Source: Candidatus Methanoperedentaceae archaeon GB37
GTDB lineage: Archaea; Halobacteriota; Methanosarcinia; Methanosarcinales; EX4572-44
Direction of reading: 5' to 3'
Assembly (NCBI GenBank): GCA_905171695.1
Contig: LR991653.1
Span: 834,258 to 898,257, forward strand
Length of the DNA: 64,000 nucleotides
The position numbers and the translations under genes are program-made. Positions 53,553 to 63,367 of the stretch are shown here, in pieces. Under the pieces are notes generated by a model. It made no database searches, had not been told where the DNA came from, and saw only the letters and a list, made by a program, of their open reading frames with translations. Each line of letters begins with the position of its first letter. Within the stretch, counting starts at the first letter, position 1.

Positions 53553-53602
53553 GCATCGTTCCCTCCTCTTATAGTGGAGCACATTCACCATTTAACATTA
53601 AT

Positions 53603-53612
53603 CATATATAAG
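53603..53612 (-). promoter_or_regulatory. TATA box of the zinc-ribbon gene
   Basis: Minus-strand CTTATATATG predicts a start of transcription near 53580 and a leader of about 28 nt that contains the GGAGGG ribosome site. Confidence 0.5.
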
Positions 53613-53639
53613 TATTGTTGATGATAGATAATAAATAAT

Positions 53640-54330
53640 TATTATATAAATTCTATTTCGAAAAATGGTGATAGAATGAATTACAATATATAGTCCTGTG
53701 CAAAATCTCTGTTCAAAGATATCTATACCGTCTTTTATATTAGAATCCGTTCCAGAACCACTTATCCGCCATCTTTTGCCTCTTTTATTCCTTGATCACC
53801 TCTATTCCTACCGGTTTTCTCGTTGTTTCTCGAGAGAGAGTTTACGCTATTATCTCTTTCAATTTGAGTGTGTGCATGGTTGATATGTGTTGAAGCCGAT
53901 GCAGGTCATTATAGAGCTGAGTTTTCACTTGATGAAGTGCTTTAAGATATGTTCTTCCATTCTTAAAGACTCAAAAGAAGAGGCCTGGCAGAGATCAAGA
54001 TGCCTCGGCGCTGTAGTGTTTTACACGAAGTTCTTGGTTGGGAGCCATGAAGTATGCACGACTCTGGCATACAGGGCAGTATTAGTATTGCTCGATCGAT
54101 TGATCTTCAGGATATTGATCATCTTTCTTCCCCAAGAGAGTAAGCGACTTCCTTCGAGCCATTGGCGATGAAAGATCTGGAATGCAAAAGTGCACGAAAG
54201 CGAGATTGTGAAGAAGACCAAGTATCATGGTGCCTGAAAAGACGGGAGTGTTTAGGACTTATCCAGTGATGATCGTGCACATAGTGCACATAGAGTTAAC
54301 TTACACACATACTCAAGCCTTCATTCGCCA
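53640..54330. other. About 690 bp with no convincing gene
   Basis: AT-rich for the first 100 bp (TAATAAATAATTATTATATAAATT), then mixed. Frames are broken every 20-90 codons. From about 53890 to 54235 one + strand frame, interrupted by stops, gives protein-like words (CSVLHEVLGWEP, GIQGSISIARSIDLQDIDHLSSPRE), which hints at a decayed gene I cannot name. No transposase motif, repeat or RNA gene was recognised. Confidence 0.35.
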
Positions 54331-54333
54331 CTT

Positions 54334-54343
54334 TTTTATATTT
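54334..54343 (+). promoter_or_regulatory. TATA box of ahcY
   Basis: TTTTATATTT about 35 nt before the ATG at 54373 predicts a leader of roughly 10 nt. It favours that ATG over the in-frame ATG at 54355. Confidence 0.5.
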
Positions 54344-54372
54344 CGGATGTAGATTTGTGGTTGGTTGATGGT

Positions 54373-55629
54373 ATGAAGGATCATATTATTCTGGATATCG
54401 GTCTTGCTGACGAGGGAAAAAAGCGGATTCTCTGGGCTCGCAGGCACATGCCTGTTCTGGAGCGGATAAGAGAGGATTTTGAGAGGGAGAAGCCTCTTTT
54501 GGGTCTCAGGGTTGCGGCGTGTCTTCATGTGACGGCTGAGACTGCGAATCTTGTCTATGCACTCATTGCGGGTGGGGCGAGTCTTGCGCTCGCGGCTTCA
54601 AATCCTTTGAGCACTCAGGATGATGTGGCTGCTGCGTTGGCTTCAGATGGTATTAACGTGTATGCGATGCGGGGCGAGTCTGACGAGGAGTACTATGAGT
54701 GTCTGGAGGAGGCGTTGAAGATCAAGCCTCATGTGACACTTGATGACGGTGCCGATGCGATCGCTCTTCTGCATGAGAAGCATCCTGATCTTATCGAGGG
54801 GATTCGAGGTGGCTGTGAGGAGACAACGACCGGTGTTATCCGTCTTCGTGCGATGGCTGAAGATGGCGTGCTTTTGTATCCTGTGATCGCTGTTAACGAT
54901 GCAGAGACCAAGATGATGTTTGACAATCGATATGGAACTGGCCAGAGCACGCTTCACGGGATCATGAATGCTACCAATCTTCTCTTTGCCGGGAAGACGG
55001 TGGTTGTCGCTGGCTATGGCTGGTGTGGCAGAGGGGTTGCTATGCGAGCGCGGGGTCTTGGTGCAAACGTGGTCGTGGTGGAGGTTGATCCGAGAAAGGC
55101 TCTTGAGGCTGTCATGGATGGGTATCGCGTGATGCCGATGAGCGATGCAGCAAGGATCGGCGATATCTTCGTGACCGTTACAGGTGATACTCTGGTGATC
55201 AGGAGGGAGCACTTTGAGTTGATGAAGGACGGCGCGGTAGTTGCAAACTCCGGGCACTTCAACGTGGAGATCGATATACCTGCTCTCGCTGAGATGGCGG
55301 TCTCAGTTGAGAGTGTGAAAGAGGACGTCGTCGAATACAAGCTTTCGGATGGTAGGAGGATATATCTTCTTGCCGAGGGGCGTCTCGTCAACCTTGCATC
55401 TGCCTATGGTCACCCCTCAGAGGTGATGGATATGAGCTTTGCCAACCAGGCACTCGCTGTCAAGTACATAAGTGAGAACCACGACAGACTTGAGAGGAGA
55501 GTCTACCCTGTCCCGCCTGAGATTGACAGAACCGTTGCACGGCTCAAACTCGACGCGATGGGCATAAAGATCGAGGAGCTGACCCCAGAACAGAAGAACT
55601 ATCTCTCCTCATGGACGATGGGGACGTGA
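54373..55629 (+). CDS. ahcY: Adenosylhomocysteinase
   Basis: The 418-residue product from ATG 54373 (TATA-supported) matches the family: [74 protein letters not shown], the NAD site [12 protein letters not shown], and the end [21 protein letters not shown]. It splits S-adenosylhomocysteine to adenosine and homocysteine; in some methanogens the related enzyme prefers S-inosylhomocysteine, which cannot be judged here. The 3' end overlaps the kinase gene by 19 bp. Confidence 0.95.
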   Translation: MKDHIILDIGLADEGKKRILWARRHMPVLERIREDFEREKPLLGLRVAACLHVTAETANLVYALIAGGASLALAASNPLSTQDDVAAALASDGINVYAMRGESDEEYYECLEEALKIKPHVTLDDGADAIALLHEKHPDLIEGIRGGCEETTTGVIRLRAMAEDGVLLYPVIAVNDAETKMMFDNRYGTGQSTLHGIMNATNLLFAGKTVVVAGYGWCGRGVAMRARGLGANVVVVEVDPRKALEAVMDGYRVMPMSDAARIGDIFVTVTGDTLVIRREHFELMKDGAVVANSGHFNVEIDIPALAEMAVSVESVKEDVVEYKLSDGRRIYLLAEGRLVNLASAYGHPSEVMDMSFANQALAVKYISENHDRLERRVYPVPPEIDRTVARLKLDAMGIKIEELTPEQKNYLSSWTMGT

Positions 55630-56762
55630 CCCAGATGGAACTCCGAAGAGCTGAGGTGGAAAGGTACCTGAGAGAGAGATTCGGAGATGCCGCTCCCACA
55701 GGTGAGCATGATATCACACTTGAGAGCGTAAGCGAGCTCGGCACCGCCCCAGGAGAGGTTATGGACGAAGGCGTGAAAGGCTTCGGATACGGCAGACCCT
55801 ACCTGATCAGATTCAGAGACGGGGATCGTGAAGAATCAGTGGTTCTCTCAACGATGAGGGTACAGTCAGGCTTTGGACACGACCACTTCTCAGACCGTGC
55901 ACAGGTACTACTCTGGCAGCACGACACCTTCAACCGACTCCCACGACACGTGAGAGCACTCGACGTTGGCTACTTCACAAGAGACGGCAGACTCTACTCC
56001 GCAGGCAGAGCAGAAGAGTTCTTCATCCTCATGGAGAATGTCACAGGAACCGAGTACGTGAACGACCTCGAACGTATAAAACGAGAGAATGGAAAGTTGA
56101 CAAAGCTCGATATCGAGCGGGCAGAAGCACTATCAGAGTACCTTGCAAGAATCCACAAGAAGAAACACACCTCACCCGAACTCTACCACCGCAAGATAAG
56201 AGATACGATCGGACACGGAGAGTGCATAATGGGCTTAACAGACAGCTACCCAGAGAACCTCGAGTACATCACACCACAAGACCTCTGCAGAATCGAAGAG
56301 AAGTGCGTCAAATGGAGATGGAAGATCAAAAACCACACAGAGAGACTCTGCATGACACACGGCGACTTCCACCCATACAACATCATCTTCAGAGAAGGAA
56401 CCGACTTCACAGTACTCGACCGAAGCAGAGGCGAGTGGGGTGAAGCAGCAGACGACGTCTCATCACTCACAATGAACTACATCTTCTACGCCCTCCAGAC
56501 CCACGGCGCATTCACAGGCGGCTTCAGAGAACTCTTCGAGACCTTCTTCAAGATATACCTCGAAGAGACAGACGACAGCCTCTTACTCAAAGTAATCCAG
56601 CCATTCTTCGTCTTCCGCGCACTCGTCGTAGCAAGCCCGATCTGGTACCCAAAGATACCACCAGAAACACGAAAAAAACTGTTCAACTTTATCAGAAACA
56701 TACTCGCAACAGACAAATTCAGACCAGAAGAGACAACCAAGTACCTAGAGAAGGAATACTGA
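55611..56762 (+). CDS. APH/choline-kinase-family small-molecule kinase
   Basis: The 383-residue product begins inside ahcY (19-bp overlap), so the two are coupled. An N-terminal lobe ([38 protein letters not shown]) precedes the Brenner-type catalytic motif [16 protein letters not shown] (about residue 258), then [19 protein letters not shown] in place of the usual metal-binding DF/DW segment. C-terminal helices follow. Substrate unknown. Coupling to ahcY suggests a metabolite of the methyl cycle, such as a nucleoside or ribose product, but that is inference. The N-terminal lobe lacks the usual VLR-type lysine strand in recognisable form. Confidence 0.78.
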   Translation: MDDGDVTQMELRRAEVERYLRERFGDAAPTGEHDITLESVSELGTAPGEVMDEGVKGFGYGRPYLIRFRDGDREESVVLSTMRVQSGFGHDHFSDRAQVLLWQHDTFNRLPRHVRALDVGYFTRDGRLYSAGRAEEFFILMENVTGTEYVNDLERIKRENGKLTKLDIERAEALSEYLARIHKKKHTSPELYHRKIRDTIGHGECIMGLTDSYPENLEYITPQDLCRIEEKCVKWRWKIKNHTERLCMTHGDFHPYNIIFREGTDFTVLDRSRGEWGEAADDVSSLTMNYIFYALQTHGAFTGGFRELFETFFKIYLEETDDSLLLKVIQPFFVFRALVVASPIWYPKIPPETRKKLFNFIRNILATDKFRPEETTKYLEKEY

Positions 56763-56796
56763 AATAAAAAATAGGAATAAAGAGAAGAGAACCCTC

Positions 56797-59289
56797 TCAA
56801 CCATCCCAACACACCAGAGGATACCTCATTGGATCACCCACATGATTCAAGAGCAGAATCACATCACCCATATCGACCTCACCATCGTGGTTTAGATCGC
56901 CGCAGAGTGGCTCTGGCTCTGGCTCCTCACCTTCTCCGATCGTGACCTCTACTACGGGGTAGAATCTGAGTTTTTCGTCATCGTCCGCTATTCTGAGTTT
57001 TATTGCACCTGCGATCGGCTCAGTGCTGCCCTCCGTGAGATTGATGCTCTCGTCCTCGTTCCAGAGGATGAGTTTATGTCCTGCTGTGGATCTCACGGTG
57101 AGCGCTCCGAATTCGTCACCTGAGTTGATCTCTAACACATCCCTTGAGACAGCCCAGGTGTACCTGAGTTGCACTGCCTTGCTGGTCTCGTCTGCAAAGA
57201 TGCCGTCTACATAGGTTACGAATATAGGTGCGTCTGGTTCGCCGCCAATGTTTTCATAGTACGTGTATACCTGTCCCTGTTGCGCAAATTTGTTATCGAG
57301 TACATCGCCATTGTACTTGAGTACGAGCCATGCCTGCCGTGGGTCTGCATTGGCATCGATTGCATGAACCTCAAGCTCCCAGCCACCGCCCACATCCCAT
57401 GTCTCACCAACGAGAAGAGTCTTCTTATCTGTCGCAGCATCGCCCTGTTCAAATACGAACTTCACAAGTTTATCAGGCTGACCATTGAGAGCAACATACT
57501 CCTCGGCAAACCAGCCGAGCTTGCCATAATAGCCACCGCCAATAACAGTGCTCACACCATCACTACCCAGTTCCCTATTCTTGGCGCCGATAGAATTAAG
57601 ACCATTTTCAACGATCAGACCTCTCTCGTCATGCACTTCGTACTCGATATACTGGACAGTAGTATTATAGAACAGTGTATCCTCTGGAATCTCGCCATCA
57701 TGTACCACTTTTGAACGAGTAACAGAAGTATTCAGAACTGCCAGCGTCTCACTCTTGCTACCATCGTCAAGATCATACCAGAACGCAGCGAAATTATTTG
57801 CATCCCAGTCAACCAGAGTACTCGCATCACCATCGGCATCAGGTACATTCACACCTTCATCATACACCTCGCCACGGACCTCATACGTACCGGGCTCTGT
57901 GCGTTCTACCATTGGGTAGAATCTGAGTTTTTCGTCATCGTCTGCTATTCTGAGTTTTATTGCACCTGCGATCGGTTCAATCATGCCCTGAGTGAGATCG
58001 ATGCTCTCGTCCTCGTTCCAGAGGACGATTGTATTATTTGCCGTGGTTTTTACGGTGAGTGCTTCGAATTCGTCACCTGAGTTGATCTTTACAACGTCTC
58101 TTGAGACAGCCCATGTGTATCTGAGCTGTACCATGTCGCTGGTTGCTCCTGCGAAGACGCTGTCCACATAGGTTACGAATATAGGTGCGTCTGTTTCACC
58201 GCCAAGACTGTCTTCATAGTACGTGTATACCTGTCCCTGTTGCAGAACCTTATCATCAAGCGTGGTACCATCGTACTTGAGTACGAGCCATGCCTGTCGT
58301 GGACTATCTTTCGCATCGATCGCCCGAGCCTCAAGCTCCCAGCCACCACCGACATCCCAGCTCTCACCAACGGTGAGAGTCTTCTTATCTGTCGCAGCAT
58401 CGCCCTGCTCCAGGACAAGCTTCACAAGCTTATCGGGCTGACCATTGAGAGCAACATACTCTTCACCAAACCAGCCAAGCTTGCCATAATAGCCACCGCC
58501 AGTAACAGTGCTCACACCATCACTACCTGTTACGCAATCCTTACAACCGCTTTCGTCAAGACCATGTTCAACGATCAGACCTCTCTCGTCATGCACTTCG
58601 TACTCGATATACTGGACAGTGGTATTATAGTAGAGTGTATCCTCTGGGATCTCGCCATCATGTAACACTTTTGAACGAGTCTCAGCAGTATTCAGAACTA
58701 TCAGTGTCTCACTCATGTTACCATCGTCAAGATCATACCAGAACGCAGCGAAATTATTTGCATCCCAGTCAACCAGCGTATTCGCATCGCCATCGGCATC
58801 AGGTACATTCACACCTTCATCATACACCTCGCCGCGGATCTCGACTCTGTTCGCTGAACCGCTGCCACCACCACCGCCGCCACTGCCGTCACTACTGCCA
58901 TCAGGTATTATCTGCCAAGTCCAGTCAGAGGGGAATGAGAGGTTCACGATGGCACGGTCAGACGTAACCTCTCTTGTCTTTTTTATGCATATTATCTGAT
59001 TGAGAGAACCTGGATAGCAGTTTGGCTCGTCCTGATACCCTTTAAGCTCCTTTGGTTCATATGGACAATCTTCGCAACTGAAGTTTAACCATGCAAAACC
59101 CATCGCATCGTCTGTGCGCACGAGTTTTACCTTATAATAGCCATCTTCAAAGTATACACTATCACCAACGTTGAGTGGAAAGTCCATACTTGTCCTACTA
59201 TCTTCTGCAAGAAGAGCTGGTGTCATCACTGCCAGCGAGAGAAGCAGTATTCCTGCAATTGTAGCAGTTGTGATTACGTCTCTTTTCAT
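56797..59289 (-). CDS. S-layer protein with two tandem S-layer domains and a C-terminal dockerin-like motif
   Basis: The 830-residue product has a signal peptide (1-28), an N-terminal sandwich (about 30-130), a Gly/Ser linker, then two S-layer duplication domains of the methanosarcinal type (about 149-467 and 469-785). Each opens RGEVYDEGVNVPDADGDA and contains YYGKLGWF, ALNGQPDKLVK and VQLRYTWAVSRDV. After a Pro/Glu linker it ends in one F-hand, CGDLNHDGEVDMGDVILLLNHV plus about 15 residues, instead of the Thr-rich stalk and membrane helix usual for these proteins. The DMGDVI/LLNHV words match the dockerin of the gene at 7748-8779. How it is attached to the cell is therefore open; binding to an anchored cohesin is a specific hypothesis. 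Confidence 0.88.
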   Translation of the reverse strand: MKRDVITTATIAGILLLSLAVMTPALLAEDSRTSMDFPLNVGDSVYFEDGYYKVKLVRTDDAMGFAWLNFSCEDCPYEPKELKGYQDEPNCYPGSLNQIICIKKTREVTSDRAIVNLSFPSDWTWQIIPDGSSDGSGGGGGGSGSANRVEIRGEVYDEGVNVPDADGDANTLVDWDANNFAAFWYDLDDGNMSETLIVLNTAETRSKVLHDGEIPEDTLYYNTTVQYIEYEVHDERGLIVEHGLDESGCKDCVTGSDGVSTVTGGGYYGKLGWFGEEYVALNGQPDKLVKLVLEQGDAATDKKTLTVGESWDVGGGWELEARAIDAKDSPRQAWLVLKYDGTTLDDKVLQQGQVYTYYEDSLGGETDAPIFVTYVDSVFAGATSDMVQLRYTWAVSRDVVKINSGDEFEALTVKTTANNTIVLWNEDESIDLTQGMIEPIAGAIKLRIADDDEKLRFYPMVERTEPGTYEVRGEVYDEGVNVPDADGDASTLVDWDANNFAAFWYDLDDGSKSETLAVLNTSVTRSKVVHDGEIPEDTLFYNTTVQYIEYEVHDERGLIVENGLNSIGAKNRELGSDGVSTVIGGGYYGKLGWFAEEYVALNGQPDKLVKFVFEQGDAATDKKTLLVGETWDVGGGWELEVHAIDANADPRQAWLVLKYNGDVLDNKFAQQGQVYTYYENIGGEPDAPIFVTYVDGIFADETSKAVQLRYTWAVSRDVLEINSGDEFGALTVRSTAGHKLILWNEDESINLTEGSTEPIAGAIKLRIADDDEKLRFYPVVEVTIGEGEEPEPEPLCGDLNHDGEVDMGDVILLLNHVGDPMRYPLVCWDG
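56957..58850 (-). repeat. Internal ~957-bp tandem duplication in the S-layer gene
   Basis: The segments about 56957-57890 and 57914-58850 are near-identical at DNA level over long runs (for example around 57010/57967 and 57640/58600), with an offset of about 957 bp, or 319 codons. They encode the two S-layer domains. The closeness at silent sites suggests recent duplication or gene conversion. Confidence 0.85.
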
Positions 59290-59454
59290 ATCTTTATTCC
59301 TCCTTCCTCATGGGTTCTCTGCACTGTTATGCCTTATAGATTTCGACTCTTTCATTCCTTTACGACTCTCTTTTCGGCAGGGACTCTCAGGTAAGAATCG
59401 ATAAGGTTAATAGGCAGGAGTTAATAGGTAGTTGTAATTGTTAGGTGGAGTCAG

Positions 59455-60570
59455 ATGCCGAAGATAGATTATGTTGTTTCTGAGAAGGTCTGCACTGCGT
59501 GCGGTGGTTGTGAGGCAATATGCCCGGTGGGCGCTCCGCGGGCTGATCAACTTCGTTCAGAGATTAAACATGAAGAGGATTGTAGAGATGTGGACCTCTT
59601 CAAAGAGGAGTGTTCTTACTGTGTGGACTGTTATGCGTGTGAGCGTGTCTGCCCGATACTTGATGGTTTCCCTGGAGATGATGAGTTCGATAACGTGCGG
59701 TTCGTTAAGGCTGGGCGAAGCCCAATGCATGGGCAGGATGGTGGTGTCACTTCCCAGATCTTGAAGTCTCTCTTTGAGCAGGGTGAGATCGATTGTGCCT
59801 TTGGGATTGCACGGAACGAGAAGTGGGAGACAGAAGTCATATTGATGACGCGGGCATCTGATGTTGCAAGGACGAGTGGTACCAAGTATAATTATATGCC
59901 GATCATTGCAGGGATGAGAGAGATCATCCGAGACGTGTCGCATAGGTATGAGAGGATTGCGATCGTTGGATGCCCGTGCCAGTCGCATGCAGCACGCCTC
60001 CTGAAGGATAACCTGACCGATAAGATAAAACTGATACTCGGGCTTGTCTGCATGGAAAGCTTCAGTTATGAGAACCTCTGCCAGCATATCATACCCGATA
60101 AGATAGGACTCAATATCGAGGATGTTGTGAAGATGGACTTTGCCAAGGGCAAGTTCGTTGTGACGAGCAGGACAGGTGAGGTGAAGAGGGTGCCAATAAA
60201 AGAGATCGCGGAGCTTGCACGGGACGGTTGTCACCATTGTCTGGATTACACCTCGTACTATGCTGATATCTCGCTTGGATCTGTAGGTGCACCTGATGGC
60301 TGGAACTCTGTTATCGTTCGCACTGAAGCTGGTGAAGAGTACTTGAGCAAGGTCAGTGATCTTGAACTCACCGATGACGTGAGCGTAGACTTCCTGAAGA
60401 AGCTTGCAGATACGAAGCATAAGAACAATGCATGGAACTACAAGGAGTTCATGGAACGAGTCTGGGCAGTTGGATACCCGAACAGGATAGAGCATTTTGG
60501 ATACGAGGTTCCATGGAAGAAAGAAGCCGTGAACGTTCAGAAGTATTCTCTGCAGGTAAAATCGGATTGA
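59455..60570 (+). CDS. F420-dependent oxidoreductase, FrhB/FpoF family
   Basis: The 371-residue product has an N-terminal pair of 4Fe-4S-type cysteine clusters (CTACGGCEAICPVG and CSYCVDCYACERVCP). The FrhB N-domain has GQDGGVTSQILKSLFEQGEIDCAFG and the C-domain has IAIVGCPCQSHAARLL, GLVCMESFSYENL and RDGCHHCLDYTSYYADISLG. Family members bind F420, FAD and Fe-S and pass F420H2 electrons to a partner (hydrogenase, Fpo/Fqo, formate dehydrogenase or others). No partner gene is adjacent. GGTGGAG precedes the ATG. It is followed after 19 nt by nadM. Confidence 0.9.
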   Translation: MPKIDYVVSEKVCTACGGCEAICPVGAPRADQLRSEIKHEEDCRDVDLFKEECSYCVDCYACERVCPILDGFPGDDEFDNVRFVKAGRSPMHGQDGGVTSQILKSLFEQGEIDCAFGIARNEKWETEVILMTRASDVARTSGTKYNYMPIIAGMREIIRDVSHRYERIAIVGCPCQSHAARLLKDNLTDKIKLILGLVCMESFSYENLCQHIIPDKIGLNIEDVVKMDFAKGKFVVTSRTGEVKRVPIKEIAELARDGCHHCLDYTSYYADISLGSVGAPDGWNSVIVRTEAGEEYLSKVSDLELTDDVSVDFLKKLADTKHKNNAWNYKEFMERVWAVGYPNRIEHFGYEVPWKKEAVNVQKYSLQVKSD

Positions 60571-60589
60571 TCAGAAGAATAATGGAGGA

Positions 60590-61150
60590 ATGGAGAGAGT
60601 CTGTAGAGGGCTGTACATCGGGAGGTTTCAGCCCTACCACATGGGTCATTCTCAGGTATTGCAGGTTATTGCAGGGAGTGTTGACGAGGTAATAATCGGC
60701 ATCGGCAGTGCCCAGCGGAGCCATCAGAAGAGCGATCCCTTCACGGCTGGTGAACGGGTTCTTATGGTCTCGCGGGCTGTGGAAGAGCTGGGTATTAAGA
60801 CGTACATCATTCCGATAGAAGACGTTCACCGCAACAGCCTCTGGGTCTCTCACGTAAAGTCCCTGACACCCCCATTCGAGGTCGTCTACTCCAACAATCC
60901 GCTTGTGAAGGAGCTCTTCCATGAAGCAGGGATCGAGGTTGTAGAGACGCCCCTCTTCAACCGAGAAAGATACTCAGGGAAGAGAATCAGAAGATTGATG
61001 CTTTCAGATGATGAAGGATGGAAGGATCTCGTTCCCACATCCGTTCTCAGAGTGATAGACGAGATTGATGGTGTTGGTCGCCTCAGGCGAATCTCTGGAT
61101 CGGACGACTCGAGAGAAGTGCATTCAGAGGTTTCAGAGATGCGTCCATAA
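60590..61150 (+). CDS. nadM: Archaeal nicotinamide-nucleotide adenylyltransferase
   Basis: The 186-residue product carries the nucleotidyltransferase signature GLYIGRFQPYHMGHSQVLQVI, then IGSAQRSHQKSDPFTAGER, EDVHRNSLWVSHVKSL, VYSNNPLVKELF and YSGKRIRRLML. It makes NAD+ from NMN and ATP. A C-terminal tail of about 15 residues exceeds the usual length. The GGAGG lies very close to the ATG, so the exact start is uncertain. Confidence 0.95.
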   Translation: MERVCRGLYIGRFQPYHMGHSQVLQVIAGSVDEVIIGIGSAQRSHQKSDPFTAGERVLMVSRAVEELGIKTYIIPIEDVHRNSLWVSHVKSLTPPFEVVYSNNPLVKELFHEAGIEVVETPLFNRERYSGKRIRRLMLSDDEGWKDLVPTSVLRVIDEIDGVGRLRRISGSDDSREVHSEVSEMRP

Positions 61151-61198
61151 TTATTATTACAGGTTATTACAGGTCTCGGGTCTCCGCTCTTCAGTCCC

Positions 61199-62356
61199 TC
61201 ATTGAGCGATTGAGCGGTCGAGTGCCTGGGAGAGGTCTCTTATTATATCGTCAACGTCCTCTATTCCAACGCTCATTCTGACCAATTCGTCTCTGAGCCC
61301 GAGACTCTCTCGCCTCTCTTCAGGGACTGCTCTGTGTGTCATGGAAGCTGGATGTTGTATCAGGGTTTCGACGCATCCGAGACTCACGGCAAGGGTGCAG
61401 AGTTCGAGGTCTCTCATGAGGGCTTCAGCCTCGCTGTAACTCTGCATCTCGAATGCTATCATCCCTCCGAATCCGCGCATCTGCCTCTCTGCAAGCCTGT
61501 GCTGCGGATGGCTCTTCAGTCCAGGGTAGTAGACCCTTCTAACAGCCGGGTGTCCTTCGAGAAACTCTGCAACCTTCATCGCGTTGCTACTGTGCCGATC
61601 CATTCGGAGTGCGAGTGTCTTTATGCCGCGGAGTAGGAGCCATGCATTGAAAGGGCTCATTGCAGCGCCGAAGTCTTTCAGTACCTGGTGGGTGCGTTCT
61701 ATGAATTCAGCGTCTGAGACGATGACTCCTCCGAGGGTGTCACAGTGCCCTGAGATATACTTGGTTGCACTGTGGATGACCACGTCAGAACCAAGCTCGA
61801 GTGGATTCTGGAGATACGGTGTCATGTAGGTATTATCGACCATTGTGATGGGATGGTACTCTGAGATCTTCTTTATGTCGACGAGCTTCATCGTTGGATT
61901 CGAAGGTGTCTCGTAGAAGATGAGTCTCGTATTCTCCTGCAGGCTCTCTTCGAGTTCATCGATATCTGAGAGGTCTATCATCGAGACACTTACACCGAGG
62001 CGTGGGAGCATCTCGGTGAAGAGATCATAGGTACTGCCATAGATGAAACGATCAGAGATTATATGGTCGCCAGCCCTGACAACCGAGAGGATGGCAGCGC
62101 TTATAGCACCCATCCCACTCGCAAAAGCCTTGGCGCTCTCACCGCCTTCAAGGACTGCCATCTTCTCTTCAAAGATTTTTTGCGTGGGGTTGCCGACACG
62201 GGAGTAGACAAAACCCGCGCTTCTCCCTTCAAATATATCCTGCATCTCCTTAGGAGTATCAAAGGCGTATGTTGCGGTCTGGTATATCGGAGGAACAACG
62301 CCCTTTGCAGGTGTGTACCTTCCAGCGTGCACAGCTTTTGTTGTGAAGCCTTTCAT
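61199..62356 (-). CDS. Cys/Met-metabolism PLP enzyme (cystathionine gamma-synthase/lyase or O-acylhomoserine type)
   Basis: The 385-residue product matches the trans-sulfuration family throughout: VVPPIYQTATYAF, YSRVGNPTQKIFEEKMAVLEGGE, AFASGMGAISAAIL, SDRFIYGSTYDLF, ETPSNPTMKLVDI, VDNTYMTPYLQNPLELGSDVVIHSATKYISGH (PLP lysine in ATKY), LVRMSVGIEDVDDI. It exchanges or eliminates the gamma-substituent of homoserine or cystathionine derivatives. Which reaction is not decided by sequence. ATG 62356 is preferred over the preceding GTG (GAGGGG about 10 nt upstream). Confidence 0.92.
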   Translation of the reverse strand: MKGFTTKAVHAGRYTPAKGVVPPIYQTATYAFDTPKEMQDIFEGRSAGFVYSRVGNPTQKIFEEKMAVLEGGESAKAFASGMGAISAAILSVVRAGDHIISDRFIYGSTYDLFTEMLPRLGVSVSMIDLSDIDELEESLQENTRLIFYETPSNPTMKLVDIKKISEYHPITMVDNTYMTPYLQNPLELGSDVVIHSATKYISGHCDTLGGVIVSDAEFIERTHQVLKDFGAAMSPFNAWLLLRGIKTLALRMDRHSSNAMKVAEFLEGHPAVRRVYYPGLKSHPQHRLAERQMRGFGGMIAFEMQSYSEAEALMRDLELCTLAVSLGCVETLIQHPASMTHRAVPEERRESLGLRDELVRMSVGIEDVDDIIRDLSQALDRSIAQ

Positions 62357-62424
62357 CACAAGAAGACCCCTCTCCTATAACTGGTTGCACCTTGATCTCA
62401 TATATAGCTTCTCTTCGGGATTCA

Positions 62425-63285
62425 TCAAACCCTCTCTGCCGCGGAGTACGAGCCAAGCACTTTCAACATGTCAACATGTTTCTCGATACCATTTAAGAGA
62501 CTTTTAACATTTTCATCATCTATTCTGCCCTTGAAATCGATGTAGAAGAGATAATCCTCAAGTGCTTTCTTCGTGGGTCTTGATTCGATCCGTGTGAGAT
62601 CGATCCCTCTCGTTGCAAACTCACCGAGAAGCTCGTAGAGTGCGCCTGCCCGGTTCGTCTTCAGATGGAGAATCAAGGAGGTCTTGCAGACCACGCAATC
62701 AGTCTCAGAGGCTCCACAGCCAATGACGATGAAACGTGTGAAGTTGCCATGCACGCCTCTCCACCCATTGGAGCGCGTGCCCTCCATCGGATAGAATGGT
62801 GCGTCCTGAATACCCCTGCAGATGACTCTGAGCCCATAGGCACGGGCAGACTCGAGGGATGCGATTGCAGCAATCCCTCTCTTCTCAGAGGCAAGCTTTG
62901 CAGCGTGTGCCGTTGATTGTACGCCCTCGAGTCGTGCATCCCTGAAGTTGGCACGCAGAAACCTTCGGCACTGTGCAAGGGCTTGAGGATGGGATACGAT
63001 CGTGTGAATCGGTCCATCATCCAGTGCGAGGAGGTTGTGAACCACGGGCACCACTATCTCGGAGACTATCCTGACGCTACTTTCAAGCAGTAGATCCAGC
63101 GTGATGTTCACAGAGCCCTCGATCGAGTTCTCGATCGGAACCACACCATAATCCACCACACCATCGAGCACAGCCTCAACCACATCACTTATCTCGTCAA
63201 AGTAGGAGAGCTCAGAGGAAGAGTTCCACTTTCGCGCAGCAATCTCTGAGAACGTGCCCTCTGGACCGATAACACCAAGACGCAT
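62425..63285 (-). CDS. pheA: Prephenate dehydratase
   Basis: The 286-residue monofunctional enzyme opens MRLGVIGPEGTFSEIAARKW, has DYGVVPIENSIEGSVNITLDLLLES, then the active-site TRF motif in NFTRFIVIG. A C-terminal ACT domain follows (SLILHLKTNRAGALYELLGEFATRGIDLTRIESRPTK), which binds phenylalanine for feedback control. It converts prephenate to phenylpyruvate. The HPQALAQCRRFL motif is intact. Confidence 0.96.
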   Translation of the reverse strand: MRLGVIGPEGTFSEIAARKWNSSSELSYFDEISDVVEAVLDGVVDYGVVPIENSIEGSVNITLDLLLESSVRIVSEIVVPVVHNLLALDDGPIHTIVSHPQALAQCRRFLRANFRDARLEGVQSTAHAAKLASEKRGIAAIASLESARAYGLRVICRGIQDAPFYPMEGTRSNGWRGVHGNFTRFIVIGCGASETDCVVCKTSLILHLKTNRAGALYELLGEFATRGIDLTRIESRPTKKALEDYLFYIDFKGRIDDENVKSLLNGIEKHVDMLKVLGSYSAAERV

Positions 63286-63367
63286 ACAACCAAACTTTAG
63301 ATGGCTGTGAGATAAATTATACTTTGCCCAAAAAAGGGTTCAGCACGTATATCAGGCGCTCAAGAGC

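Noticed and set aside
59557-60495. 312-codon minus-strand frame inside the FrhB-type gene
   Set aside because: Its translation matches nothing and lies wholly opposite a conserved gene.
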